This document shows positions 6,467-15,340 of a stretch of DNA of 15,458 nucleotides, one piece after another. The notes under the pieces are model-generated. The model did not search any database. It was given only the letters and a program-made list of their open reading frames with translations, and was not told where the DNA came from. The stretch is taken from NCBI GenBank assembly GCA_022729635.1, contig DZAU01000007.1, positions 1,538 through 16,995 on the forward strand, written 5' to 3'. Made by a program: the position numbers and the translations under genes. The DNA is from Flavobacterium psychrophilum (lineage in GTDB: Bacteria; Bacteroidota; Bacteroidia; Flavobacteriales; Flavobacteriaceae). The stretch's first letter is position 1; every line of letters begins with the position of its first letter.

Positions 6467-7897
6467 TTATTTATTAAAAACGTTGCTTAATTCAAAAATA
6501 TAATCGTATAACGGACTGTATAATCCAAGAGTCAAAATACCTATTACAGTAATTATTAGTCCTAATCTCATGTAAATTTTGCTATTGAAAAACGGAATTG
6601 GATTTTCGCTTTTTCTGATAAACATGGCTCTTACCACTAATAAATAATAGTAAAGTGATATAGTAACATTTACAACGGCTAAGAATACCAATAAATAATA
6701 TCCTTTACTTGCAGCGGCAGCGAATAAGAAAAATTTACCAAAAAATCCTGCCACAGGAGGAATACCAGCCAATGAGAATAAAGCCAACATCATTACCAAA
6801 CTCAAATAGGGATTTGTTCGATATAAACCGTTATAATCGTCTCTATTTTCTTTGCCGGTTTGTAACGAAATAGCTTGTACTACTCCAAAAGCGGCTAGAT
6901 TGGTGAAGATGTAAACCAGAACAAAATAAACCACAGTTGCCGTTCCTAGTTGTGTTCCGGTTATTAATCCTAACAAAATAAAACCAGCTTGAGCTATCGA
7001 AGAGAAAGCCAAGAAACGTTTCATATTTTGTTGTCGAAGGGCAAATAAATTACCAATAAACATGGTGGAAAGGGCTAAAACATAAATAATGTTTTCCCAA
7101 ACGTGCATCAATGGTTTCAAAACCGTAAACAATAAAATCATCAGAATAAACGCAGCTGCTCCTTTTGAAATTACGGAAAGATAGGAAGCAACCCCAATTG
7201 GTGCTCCTTCGTAAACATCGGCTGTCCAGAAATGAAAAGGAACTAATGATATTTTGAATGCCAAACCTGATAAAAACAGAACAAAACCTAGTATTATTAA
7301 GTTAGTAGAGGTTAAAACTTCTGCAATTACATCAAAATAAATGGAACCAGTAGCTGCATATAATAATGAAATTCCGAACAAAGAAACTCCCGAAGCCAAT
7401 CCTGCCGAAAGAATAAATTTAACTCCGGCTTCGCTCGAAATTCTTTTGGAAGTTTCCCAAGCCACAAGGGCTGCCACAGGTAAAGTCGATAATTCTAAAC
7501 CAATGTAAAACATTAGAAAATCACCAGCCGAAATCATAAAATACATTCCTAAAAGTGAGGAAAACAACAACATAAAAAATTCGTTCCCTTTGTTGTCTTT
7601 TACTAATTTTTCTTGAATCCAATCGGCTGATTGGAGAAGAACTATAAATACGCCCACATTTAGTGCATTTTTAAAGAAGTGAATTAGTGTATTGGTGCGG
7701 AACATTCCACCAAACAAACTGGTTTCTTCGATTGCAAAAAATCCGATAATTGTATGTATTCCAAATAGAAATATGGATAAATGTACCAGACTTCCTTTTT
7801 TTTCTTTAGATGTGAAAATTTCGCCGATAATTAGCAATAATAAAATTGCCAATAGGATAATTTCTTGTCGCATTGCGATAACGCTATTCAAATTCAT
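6467..7897 (-). CDS. nuoN: Complex I subunit NuoN (antiporter-like membrane subunit)
   Basis: One of three Mrp-antiporter-like proton channels in the membrane arm of respiratory complex I. The 476 residues are almost entirely membrane helices. Key channel residues are present: Glu135 in G-L-E-L-S-T-L-P (TM5) and Lys215 in L-A-F-K-I-S-L-V-P-F-H-F-W (TM7), followed by T-A-D-V-Y-E-G-A-P typical of NuoN rather than NuoL or NuoM. The ATG at 7897 leaves 10 bases after the nuoM stop, like the other junctions of this operon; Met9 is an alternative start. The small unknown gene follows three bases downstream. Confidence 0.95.
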   Translation of the reverse strand: MNLNSVIAMRQEIILLAILLLLIIGEIFTSKEKKGSLVHLSIFLFGIHTIIGFFAIEETSLFGGMFRTNTLIHFFKNALNVGVFIVLLQSADWIQEKLVKDNKGNEFFMLLFSSLLGMYFMISAGDFLMFYIGLELSTLPVAALVAWETSKRISSEAGVKFILSAGLASGVSLFGISLLYAATGSIYFDVIAEVLTSTNLIILGFVLFLSGLAFKISLVPFHFWTADVYEGAPIGVASYLSVISKGAAAFILMILLFTVLKPLMHVWENIIYVLALSTMFIGNLFALRQQNMKRFLAFSSIAQAGFILLGLITGTQLGTATVVYFVLVYIFTNLAAFGVVQAISLQTGKENRDDYNGLYRTNPYLSLVMMLALFSLAGIPPVAGFFGKFFLFAAAASKGYYLLVFLAVVNVTISLYYYLLVVRAMFIRKSENPIPFFNSKIYMRLGLIITVIGILTLGLYSPLYDYIFELSNVFNK

Positions 7898-7907
7898 TTT
7901 AGTTATT

Positions 7908-9404
7908 TTATAAATGATTTAATACTCCTTGAATAAATGGCTGAATACTTTCCATTGTCATATTGCTTAGCCAAAGCGGTGCGATACCCATTCCAGTCAT
8001 TGGAATCAATAATAACAAAATGCCTGTAACTTCATACCAAGTAACTTTTGGTAAATCTAAAAACTCCTCGTTTTTCACTTCACCCATTAGCATAATTCCT
8101 AATACTCGCAAGATATAAACTGCTGTTACCACAATCGCTGAAACTGAGATTATTGTCGCTACTCTATAAAATAGTCCTTCGTTTTGAAAGCCACCTACAA
8201 ATATATTCATTTCGGCAACGAAACCACTAAAACCTGGCAAACCTAAAGAAGCCAATCCTGCTATTACATAAATAACAGATATAAAAGGCATTACTTTAAG
8301 CAAACCTCCTAGTTTTGTAATATCTCTGGTGTGGGTTCTTCCGTAAATCATCCCAATTAAGGCGAAGAAAAGAGCTGTCATTAATCCGTGAGAAAGTGAT
8401 TGTAAAATCGCTCCATTCCAAGCGGTTTTGTTCAACATTAATAAAGCAAACAATACCATTCCCAGGTGGCTCACCGAAGAATAAGCGTTAATATATTTCA
8501 AATCGGTTTGTTTTAAAGCTCCGAAAGCGCCATAAATCACTCCAATTGTCGATAAAACTATAAAAAACCAAGACCATTCAATTGTTCCTAATGGTAATAA
8601 AAACATAGCAACTCTAAAAACGCCGTAACCACCCAATTTCATCAAAACTCCTGCGTGGAGCATCGATACTGCTGTTGGAGCCGAAGCGTGACCATCTGGT
8701 GACCAAGTATGAAACGGAAATAAAGCTCCTAATACGGCAAATCCAATAAATGTCAAAGGAAAAAATAATTTTTGGGCTTCAAAAGGAATGTGTACTTTGG
8801 CAATTTCTAAAATATTGAAAGTCAAAGCACCACCATCGGCATTCGAATTGAAATAAATTCCTAAAACGCCAACCAATAAAACCGCCGAAGCTCCCATTAA
8901 CATCAGAGTTAATTTCATTGCCGAATATTCTTTTGGTCCAGAACCCCAAATTCCAATTAATAAATACATTGGAATTACAGCAATTTCATAAAACACAAAC
9001 ATCGTAAACAAGTCTATTGAAATGAAAAAACCATAAACTCCAGTAGCCAAAACCAAAAGAGAAATGAAAAATTCTTTGGGTAAATCGTCTGTTTTCCAAG
9101 AAATGAAAACACCTGCCAAAACTACGATAGAAGTCAATAAAATTAGGGCTACAGAAATTCCATCAACACCAATAGCATAGTGTACATTGAAATTTTCAAA
9201 CCAAACATAATCTTGAGTAAAAAGCATAACGCTTTTATCGATGGCTCTTTCTTTAAGATAAGTAAAAACCAAGTTAATCGCCATTCCTAGTTGAATAATA
9301 CTTCCAACCATTGAAATTGTGCGTACCTGTTTTAGTCCATTAGAGAAAGCTAAAGCTAAAACCGTGAGAACAGGTATAATTACAAAAAGTGATAAAATAT
9401 CCAT
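7908..9404 (-). CDS. nuoM: Complex I subunit NuoM, lacking the TM7 lysine
   Basis: Middle antiporter-like proton-channel subunit of complex I, 498 residues, multi-spanning. Glu140 (F-V-F-Y-E-I-A-V-I-P) matches the conserved TM5 glutamate. The TM7 motif reads G-F-A-V-L-G-A-L-F-P-F-H-T-W (221-234), so the site of E. coli Lys234 (F-A-V-K-M-P) is Leu225 by ungapped comparison. S-P-D-G-H-A-S-A-P-T-A-V-S-M-L-H-A-G follows, with Lys256 (TM8) and Glu399 (G-F-V-A-E-M, TM12 position) retained. The gap to nuoL is nine bases. Family assignment is firm; the lysine loss is seen directly, and its effect is unknown. Confidence 0.95.
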   Translation of the reverse strand: MDILSLFVIIPVLTVLALAFSNGLKQVRTISMVGSIIQLGMAINLVFTYLKERAIDKSVMLFTQDYVWFENFNVHYAIGVDGISVALILLTSIVVLAGVFISWKTDDLPKEFFISLLVLATGVYGFFISIDLFTMFVFYEIAVIPMYLLIGIWGSGPKEYSAMKLTLMLMGASAVLLVGVLGIYFNSNADGGALTFNILEIAKVHIPFEAQKLFFPLTFIGFAVLGALFPFHTWSPDGHASAPTAVSMLHAGVLMKLGGYGVFRVAMFLLPLGTIEWSWFFIVLSTIGVIYGAFGALKQTDLKYINAYSSVSHLGMVLFALLMLNKTAWNGAILQSLSHGLMTALFFALIGMIYGRTHTRDITKLGGLLKVMPFISVIYVIAGLASLGLPGFSGFVAEMNIFVGGFQNEGLFYRVATIISVSAIVVTAVYILRVLGIMLMGEVKNEEFLDLPKVTWYEVTGILLLLIPMTGMGIAPLWLSNMTMESIQPFIQGVLNHL

Positions 9405-9413
9405 ATTAATAGA

Positions 9414-11342
9414 TTAGTTTGTCCATAAATAAATAAAAACCAAGGCGATAACTACAACACCAGAGATAAAAAACATTGCGTAATCCTGCAACTTACCTGA
9501 TTGTATTCCTTTTATTTTTTCGGAAATGATAACGGTTTTGTTTCCAATGCCTTCCATCGTTCCGTCCACATATTTCTTGTCGAATTTGGCAATTGGTGCC
9601 GAAATCAAATTGAAAATTATTTTCTTGGTTACGAACATATAAATTTCGTCAAAGTAAAATTTGTTGCTTGTCCATTTGTAAAATACGCCAAATCCATTGG
9701 CAAATTTTTCGGCCAAATTATTTTCTTTTTTGTAGAAAATCGTTGCCAAAATTATTCCTGTCAATCCAGATCCTACGGCAATGGCGGCCAATGGGATATT
9801 TAAATGTGCTTCGAATCCAACTTTGTCAGCCGTTACCAGTTCACTAAACGGAATGAATCCAGCAACGACGCTCATAAAAGCCAGAAACATTAATGGAAAT
9901 GCCATTGACATTGGCGATTCGTGTGGTTCGTGATGATAATGAGTTTCTTTGCCCCAAAATATTCCATAATAAAGGCGGAACATATAAAAGGCTGTTAATC
10001 CTGCTACGAAAAGTGCAACAAAATAAATCAATTGATTTTTTTCGAAAGCGGCTACTAGAATTTCGTCTTTACTCCAAAATCCTGCAAACGGCGGCACTCC
10101 GGCAATTGCCAAAGCCGCAATCAAGAACGTAATATTGGTAATTGGCATATATTTTCGCAATCCGCCCATATCTTTCAAATAATTGCTGTGAACGGCGTGA
10201 ATTACTGAACCAGCGGCAAGGAACAATAAGGCTTTGAACATAGCGTGAGTAAACAAATGAAACATTGACGCCATATAACCAACGCCTTCGTGACCATCAA
10301 AACCGGAAACACCCAAAGCCAACATCATATATCCAATTTGTGACATTGTCGAAAATGCCAAAACACGTTTTATATCGGTTTGTGTTACTGCAATTATTGC
10401 GGCAAATAAGGAAGAAAAAGCACCAACATAAGCAACGATATTCAGTGCAAATCCTTCTTCAACAAAGTAATACATCGGGAACAAACGTGCCACCAAATAA
10501 ACCCCTGCCACAACCATTGTCGCTGCGTGAATCAAGGCAGAAACTGGAGTTGGGCCTTCCATCGCATCTGGTAACCAGATATGTAATGGGAACATCGCTG
10601 ATTTTCCTGCTCCACCCATAAATATTAGGATTAAAGCCCAAGTAACAACAGATAATCCCATAAAAGAAGTTGAAGCCCAGTTTAAAACCAAGCCTTCGCC
10701 CTCAGGATTAATAGCGTTTAATGTTAGAAAGTCAAAAGTTCCAATATAATATCCAACTATTAATATTCCAACTAAAAACCCAAAATCAGCAAAACGCGTA
10801 ACGATAAAGGCTTTTTTTCCAGCTGCAATTGCGGAAGTTTTGGTATAGTAATATCCAATTAACAGGTAAGAAGAAACTCCCACTAATTCCCAAAAAATAT
10901 AAATTTGAAATAGATTTGTTGCCAATACTAATCCGAGCATAGAGAAAGAGAAAAGCGATAAAAACGCGAAGAATTTAGTGTAACCACCGTCACCTTTCAT
11001 ATAACCTCGGCTATAGATGTGAACCATTAGTGAAACCGTGCTTACCACAACAAGCATCATTATGGATATTGGATCAACCAAAATCCCCATATCGATATGC
11101 AAAGTATCGGTAAATTTCATCCATACGGTTTTTTCAACGAAAGTTTGATAAACACCATCTACTTTTCCGCTAACGAAAAAGTATTGGTACGCCGCATAAT
11201 AAGAAAGTGCTGCCGATGTGGTCAATCCTGCCACACCAATATAACCAGATATTGCTGGTTTAATTTTGTCAAATCCAATTCCCAAAAGCAAGAAGACTGC
11301 TAAAGGTATAAGTGGAATAAAAAATATATAAGAGATGTCCAT
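9414..11342 (-). CDS. nuoL: Complex I subunit NuoL (distal antiporter-like subunit)
   Basis: The 642-residue distal proton channel of complex I. Glu152 (F-W-E-L-V-G-V-S-S-Y-L-L-I-G) and Lys247 (G-G-A-G-K-S-A-M-F-P-L-H-I-W-L-P-D-A-M) match the TM5 Glu and TM7 Lys of the channel, with H-A-A-T-M-V-V-A-G-V-Y and a Lys in G-F-W-S-K-D-E-I-L (TM12). The C-terminal 120 residues (N-N-L-A-E-K-F-A-N-G-F onward) have the amphipathic lateral-helix character, ending in a last membrane helix (M-F-F-I-S-G-V-V-V-I-A-L-V-F-I-Y-L-W). It is full length and separated from nuoK by 12 bases. Confidence 0.96.
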   Translation of the reverse strand: MDISYIFFIPLIPLAVFLLLGIGFDKIKPAISGYIGVAGLTTSAALSYYAAYQYFFVSGKVDGVYQTFVEKTVWMKFTDTLHIDMGILVDPISIMMLVVVSTVSLMVHIYSRGYMKGDGGYTKFFAFLSLFSFSMLGLVLATNLFQIYIFWELVGVSSYLLIGYYYTKTSAIAAGKKAFIVTRFADFGFLVGILIVGYYIGTFDFLTLNAINPEGEGLVLNWASTSFMGLSVVTWALILIFMGGAGKSAMFPLHIWLPDAMEGPTPVSALIHAATMVVAGVYLVARLFPMYYFVEEGFALNIVAYVGAFSSLFAAIIAVTQTDIKRVLAFSTMSQIGYMMLALGVSGFDGHEGVGYMASMFHLFTHAMFKALLFLAAGSVIHAVHSNYLKDMGGLRKYMPITNITFLIAALAIAGVPPFAGFWSKDEILVAAFEKNQLIYFVALFVAGLTAFYMFRLYYGIFWGKETHYHHEPHESPMSMAFPLMFLAFMSVVAGFIPFSELVTADKVGFEAHLNIPLAAIAVGSGLTGIILATIFYKKENNLAEKFANGFGVFYKWTSNKFYFDEIYMFVTKKIIFNLISAPIAKFDKKYVDGTMEGIGNKTVIISEKIKGIQSGKLQDYAMFFISGVVVIALVFIYLWTN

Positions 11343-11354
11343 ATTTTAAGAATA

Positions 11355-11672
11355 TTAATACTTCATAATTTCAGTGTCCTTCACTTCAACAGAGCTAATT
11401 TGTCGGTAAAGGTTAATAATAATTGCAACGGCGAGAGCCGTTTCGGCGGCAGCCACGGCAATGATAAAAATCGAAAAGAAAACGCCTTGTAACATATCGG
11501 GGTATAAATATTTGTTGATGACAACAAAATTTACTGCCGAAGCATTCAATAGTAATTCGAGAGAAATTAATATCGAAATCAAGTTTTTTCTGGTAATAAA
11601 CCCATAAATCCCTACGAAAAATAGAATAGAAGTAAGGGTTAGAATTTCGTAAATGCTAATTCCGGCTATCAT
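11355..11672 (-). CDS. nuoK: Complex I subunit NuoK
   Basis: Small three-helix membrane subunit (105 residues) homologous to MrpC and forming part of the fourth proton path. The two buried glutamates of the family are visible: Glu39 in L-I-S-L-E-L-L-L-N-A and Glu77 in A-V-A-A-A-E-T-A-L-A-V-A-I. Its ATG overlaps the nuoJ stop by four bases (11669-11672), a classic translational-coupling arrangement that fits one-to-one synthesis with NuoJ. Confidence 0.96.
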   Translation of the reverse strand: MIAGISIYEILTLTSILFFVGIYGFITRKNLISILISLELLLNASAVNFVVINKYLYPDMLQGVFFSIFIIAVAAAETALAVAIIINLYRQISSVEVKDTEIMKY

Positions 11673-12190
11673 AATGTGTCGTCGTTTTTAGTTAGTTTTT
11701 CTCCTTTTCCAATGATAATGGCTCCAATCATTGCTGCTAATAACAGCACACTGATTACTTCAAACGGTAAAATAAAACCGCCAGCTTCGTAGCTCAAAAG
11801 TCCTCTTCCAATATCGGCGACTTCAGTAGTTTTTGTATTTTCTACAACTTTAAAGTCGTTTAAATAAATAGTAGTCAAGAAAATGCCAAGTCCAATTAAA
11901 CAAGCTAAAGCGGTAAGTATTTGTTTGGATTTTTTTGCCAATTCTAATTCCATTTCGATGTGATGCACTAAAAGAACCGAGAAAATTATCAATACAATAA
12001 TCCCTCCTGCATAAACGGTAAGTTGTATGGCTGCCAAGAAATTGTAATCAATTAAAAAATAAATTCCTGCAATTCCGATAAGCACAAACAATAAATAAAT
12101 AACTGATCGAAGCATTTTGCGACTGCTTACCGAAGCTATTGCAAAAACAATCATTATTGCGGCTAAAATATAAAATATAAATTTTTCCAT
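11669..12190 (-). CDS. nuoJ: Complex I subunit NuoJ
   Basis: Membrane subunit of 173 residues with five predicted helices, forming with NuoA and NuoK the link between the quinone chamber and the pumping modules. The TM3 signature is clear: L-T-V-Y-A-G-G-I-I-V-L-I-I-F (about residues 57-70), including the conserved Tyr and the glycine pair that makes the pi-bulge. The last helix (P-F-E-V-I-S-V-L-L-L-A-A-M-I-G-A-I-I-I-G) is typical. Start ATG at 12190 is four bases after the nuoI stop. Confidence 0.95.
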   Translation of the reverse strand: MEKFIFYILAAIMIVFAIASVSSRKMLRSVIYLLFVLIGIAGIYFLIDYNFLAAIQLTVYAGGIIVLIIFSVLLVHHIEMELELAKKSKQILTALACLIGLGIFLTTIYLNDFKVVENTKTTEVADIGRGLLSYEAGGFILPFEVISVLLLAAMIGAIIIGKGEKLTKNDDTL

Positions 12191-12194
12191 AAGA

Positions 12195-12671
12195 TTAATC
12201 TTCTATACCAGCCAATACTTTGGATCCTGGTTTGTTTAAAACTTTTGTTAGATAGCTTCTGTCATATACGGAATTTTCAAAATTTTGTGCCCATTTGATG
12301 GCATCCGTTGGACAGGCTTCAATACATAAACCACACATAGTACACATTCCGAGATGGTAAATGTGTTGGTCTATCATTTTTTTCTTCTTGCCGGTTTCAG
12401 GGTCAACTTGTCTGTCCCAAATAATTTCGATGCTTCCGTTTGGACAAGCCAGTTCACATTTTTGACAACCCGTACAGCGATGAAAATTGTTTTCGTCGTG
12501 CGGCATAACCACTTCGCCACGAAAACGATCAAACATTTTTAAAGTGTCTCGATTATCAGGATATTGCTGTGTTATGGCGCCTTTTCTGGCGTGCAAAAAG
12601 TACTTTCCGGTAACACTCATTCCCGTAAGGAGTGATTTTATTCCGTTATATATATCTGAAAAATAACTCAT
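12195..12671 (-). CDS. nuoI: Complex I subunit NuoI (two 4Fe-4S clusters)
   Basis: Ferredoxin-like subunit of 158 residues carrying clusters N6a and N6b, which pass electrons toward N2 in NuoB. Both CxxCxxCxxxCP motifs are intact: Cys66, 69, 72, 76 and Cys110, 113, 116, 120. An amphipathic N-terminus (S-Y-F-S-D-I-Y-N-G-I-K-S-L-L-T-G) would lie on the membrane arm. Because no NuoE, F or G gene is present between nuoD and nuoH, NuoI is the outermost Fe-S protein encoded in this part of the locus and the likely docking point for the unknown electron donor. Confidence 0.96.
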   Translation of the reverse strand: MSYFSDIYNGIKSLLTGMSVTGKYFLHARKGAITQQYPDNRDTLKMFDRFRGEVVMPHDENNFHRCTGCQKCELACPNGSIEIIWDRQVDPETGKKKKMIDQHIYHLGMCTMCGLCIEACPTDAIKWAQNFENSVYDRSYLTKVLNKPGSKVLAGIED

Positions 12672-12677
12672 AATTAT

Positions 12678-13730
12678 TTAGAATTGAATTGTTAATTTGA
12701 GTAAAACGATCAATGCCATTAAAACCAAATTTAGTAAGTTTAACGGAAGTAAATATTTCCATTCCAATACTAGAAGTTGGTCGATTCTTAATCTAGGGAA
12801 AGTCCATCGGAACCACATCATCAAGAATATTAAAACCAATGTTTTTGCCAAGAACCAAAATACTCCTAACAACGGAATATTTTCGGTTATTCCGAAAGGT
12901 GAAAGATAACCACCAAAAAATATGGTTGTGGCAATGGCAGCGATGATAAACATATTGATGAATTCCGCCAAGAAGAAATAGGCGAACTTCATTCCTGAAT
13001 ATTCGGTGTGGAAACCAGCACCCAATTCTGATTCGGCTTCGACCAAATCAAAAGGAGCTCTATTGGTTTCGGCAGTTCCGGCAATCATATAAATACAAAA
13101 AGCAATTACCGCAGGAATATGTCCCTGAACGATAAGCCAACCACTTTTTTGGACTTCGATAATTTGAGAAAGTTGCAATGAACCCGTTATTAAAACCATT
13201 GTTAGCAAGGACAAACCAACGGATAATTCGTAACTTATGGTTTGAACACCGCTTCGCATTGCGCCAATTAAGGCAAATTTGTTGTTGCTGCTCCAACCTC
13301 CAAGCAAAATTCCAATTACTCCAATGGAGGAAATCGCTATCAAGAAAAAGATACCAATGTTAATATCAAAAGCTTGAAATTCTTGAGAAAAAGGGAAAAG
13401 TGACAGTGCCATCAAAGACGTCACAATTACGAAGTAAGGCGCTAAATTGTATAAAAATTTATCGGCTTTTATCGTTCCGGTCAATTCTTTGGAAACCAGT
13501 TTCAAGGCATCGGCCATTGTTTGTAGCAAACCTTGAAACCCTACTCGGTTTGGACCCAAACGCAATTGGAACCAAGCGGCAACTCTTCGTTCGAGTAAAA
13601 CCAAATACAAACCAGCAACTGCAAAAATAGCGAGATAAACCAAGGCTATCAAAACCATTTCTACAATACTCGCAACGTTTGCAGGCATCAGGCTAAAAAG
13701 CCATTCGTGTATAGTATGTGTTATGTTCAT
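12678..13730 (-). CDS. nuoH: Complex I subunit NuoH
   Basis: Membrane subunit forming the quinone channel and the entry to the proton path. Family signatures are L-L-E-R-R-V-A-A-W-F-Q-L-R-L-G-P-N-R-V-G near residue 50 and A-E-T-N-R-A-P-F-D-L-V-E-A-E-S-E-L near residue 225, with the acidic E-channel residues. I place the start at the ATG at 13728-13730 (M-N-I-T-H-T-I-H-E-W; 350 residues, 10 bases after the nuoD stop, like other junctions here). An in-frame ATG at 13749-13751 would add seven residues and overlap nuoD by 11 bases. It follows nuoD directly; in canonical operons nuoE, nuoF and nuoG lie between. Confidence 0.94.
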   Translation of the reverse strand: MNITHTIHEWLFSLMPANVASIVEMVLIALVYLAIFAVAGLYLVLLERRVAAWFQLRLGPNRVGFQGLLQTMADALKLVSKELTGTIKADKFLYNLAPYFVIVTSLMALSLFPFSQEFQAFDINIGIFFLIAISSIGVIGILLGGWSSNNKFALIGAMRSGVQTISYELSVGLSLLTMVLITGSLQLSQIIEVQKSGWLIVQGHIPAVIAFCIYMIAGTAETNRAPFDLVEAESELGAGFHTEYSGMKFAYFFLAEFINMFIIAAIATTIFFGGYLSPFGITENIPLLGVFWFLAKTLVLIFLMMWFRWTFPRLRIDQLLVLEWKYLLPLNLLNLVLMALIVLLKLTIQF

Positions 13731-13740
13731 AAAATTAATT

Positions 13741-14862
13741 TTATCGGTCAATGTCTGGAATTACAAGGTCTAAAGTCGCCATTGTAGCTACTAAATCCCC
13801 AATTTTTCCGCCAACAGCAATATGATTTAATAAGGATAAATTAGAGAATCCTGGTGAACGGAATTTCATTCGGTACGGATTTTTTGTACCTGTACTATTG
13901 ATGTAAACCCCTAATTCTCCTCGAGCGGTTTCTACTTTTTCATAAAATTCGCCTTCTGGTAATTTGATTACAGCATTTGTGGCAGTTTTAAAATCGCCTT
14001 CCGGAATGTTGTCAATTAATTGTTCGATTATTGATAATGATTCCCACATTTCCATAATTCGAATTTGATAACGAGCAAAAGAGTCGCCTTCAGTTTTTAA
14101 TGCTTCGTTAAAAGTGACTTTGTCATAAGCGCTGTACGGATGGTGTTTTCGAACATCGCAAGAATAACCCGAACCACGACCCACTGGACCAGAAGCTCCG
14201 AAGGAAATCGCATCTTCTTTGGTCAAAACACCAATACCTTTCATCCTTTTTTGGAAAATTACATTTCCTGTCAAAAGCAAGTCATATTCTGGAAGTTTGG
14301 TTTTAAAATGAGTTACAAATTCTTTGGTTCGTTGCACAAAATTCGGGTGAATGTCAAACATTAATCCTCCGGGAATGTTGTAGTTCATCGTTAAACGGGC
14401 TCCACAAGTTTCTTCAAAAATATCGTTGATCATTTCGCGGTCTCTAAAACCATAAAAATAAGTGGTCAAAGCTCCAACGTCCATTCCCATAACGCCCCAC
14501 CACAAAGTGTGTGAAGCAATTCTTGTCAACTCCGAAATAATGGTTCGAATGACTTTTGCACGTTCAGGAACTTCAACCTGAAGCGCATTTTCAACAGTCA
14601 GACAAACCGCTTCGTTGTTGATATGCGACGAAAGATAATCCATCCTGTCGGTCAAATGCACAATTTGTTGGTAACTGTCACGCTCACACATTTTTTCGAT
14701 GGAACGATGAATGTAACCCAAATCGGGTTCTACTTTTTTGATAATTTCTCCGTCAATGGTCAATAATAAACGCAAAACACCGTGAGTTGCAGGGTGTTGT
14801 GGTCCCATATTGATGAAATATTCTTCGGATTTAAAATTATTATTTTGAATGATTGCTTCCAT
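13741..14862 (-). CDS. nuoD: Complex I subunit NuoD (49-kDa, quinone site)
   Basis: Peripheral-arm subunit of 373 residues that with NuoB forms the quinone pocket. His23 and His27 in G-P-Q-H-P-A-T-H-G (the quinone-site loop) and Tyr76 in D-R-M-D-Y-L-S (headgroup-binding tyrosine) are intact, as are G-A-S-G-P-V-G-R-G-S-G and the terminal D-L-V-I-P-D-I-D-R. There is no N- and C-terminal CxxC pair for a NiFe centre, so this is a true NuoD and not a group-4 hydrogenase subunit. NuoC and NuoD are separate, not fused, with one base between the nuoC stop and the nuoD ATG. Confidence 0.97.
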   Translation of the reverse strand: MEAIIQNNNFKSEEYFINMGPQHPATHGVLRLLLTIDGEIIKKVEPDLGYIHRSIEKMCERDSYQQIVHLTDRMDYLSSHINNEAVCLTVENALQVEVPERAKVIRTIISELTRIASHTLWWGVMGMDVGALTTYFYGFRDREMINDIFEETCGARLTMNYNIPGGLMFDIHPNFVQRTKEFVTHFKTKLPEYDLLLTGNVIFQKRMKGIGVLTKEDAISFGASGPVGRGSGYSCDVRKHHPYSAYDKVTFNEALKTEGDSFARYQIRIMEMWESLSIIEQLIDNIPEGDFKTATNAVIKLPEGEFYEKVETARGELGVYINSTGTKNPYRMKFRSPGFSNLSLLNHIAVGGKIGDLVATMATLDLVIPDIDR

Positions 14863-14863
14863 A

Positions 14864-15325
14864 TTATTTGATAACCATATTTATTTCATCTACATAATCT
14901 TTTCTCAACGGAAATCCATCCCATTCATCAGTTAGAAAGAGTCTTTTTAAATTAGGATGGTTGTTGAATTTTATTCCAAAGAAATCAAAAACTTCTCTTT
15001 CGTGGAACTCGGCTGTGCGCCAAATATCACAAACGGTGTCTAATGTTGGATTTTCTCTATCGGTTGTTTTTACTTTTACCACCAACTGATGTCTGTGAGT
15101 TATGGATTCAAGATGATACACTACACCCATTTCCTTTCCCCAATCCATACCCGTCAAGCAATACAAATAATCTAAATTCGTTTCTGCATTGCTTTTTAAC
15201 TGCGACATTAATTGGTGAAGTTGTTCAGGTTGAACAGTGACATTTAAAAATTGGGATTTTTCTTCTGTGAATTCTAATTCGGGAATCCAGGTGGATATTA
15301 AATTTTGTAAGGCTTCGTTGGTCAT
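14864..15325 (-). CDS. nuoC: Complex I subunit NuoC (30-kDa)
   Basis: Soluble peripheral-arm subunit (153 residues) that packs on NuoD. The family signature near the C-terminus is present: H-E-R-E-V-F-D-F-F-G-I-K-F-N-N-H-P-N-L-K, then L-T-D-E-W-D-G-F-P-L-R-K-D-Y. The open frame extends upstream to an ATG at 15409, but those 28 residues are translation of the heptamer repeat and do not resemble NuoC. The ATG at 15323-15325 (M-T-N-E-A-L-Q-N-L), just below an AT-rich leader, is the better start. Translation of nuoD is probably coupled. Confidence 0.94.
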   Translation of the reverse strand: MTNEALQNLISTWIPELEFTEEKSQFLNVTVQPEQLHQLMSQLKSNAETNLDYLYCLTGMDWGKEMGVVYHLESITHRHQLVVKVKTTDRENPTLDTVCDIWRTAEFHEREVFDFFGIKFNNHPNLKRLFLTDEWDGFPLRKDYVDEINMVIK

Positions 15326-15340
15326 AATTTTAATTTTATA

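Noticed and set aside
10265..10621. 118-residue + strand open frame inside nuoL
   Set aside because: Antisense shadow of a highly conserved NuoL region, with no start context and no sensible protein composition.
13731..13751. Longer NuoH start overlapping nuoD by 11 bases
   Set aside because: Possible, but the ATG at 13730 gives a junction spacing (10 bases) like the other junctions of this operon; the extra seven residues carry no family signal.
13741..14862. Large subunit of a group-4 NiFe hydrogenase
   Set aside because: The two CxxC nickel-binding pairs are missing and the quinone-site His loop and Tyr of NuoD are present.
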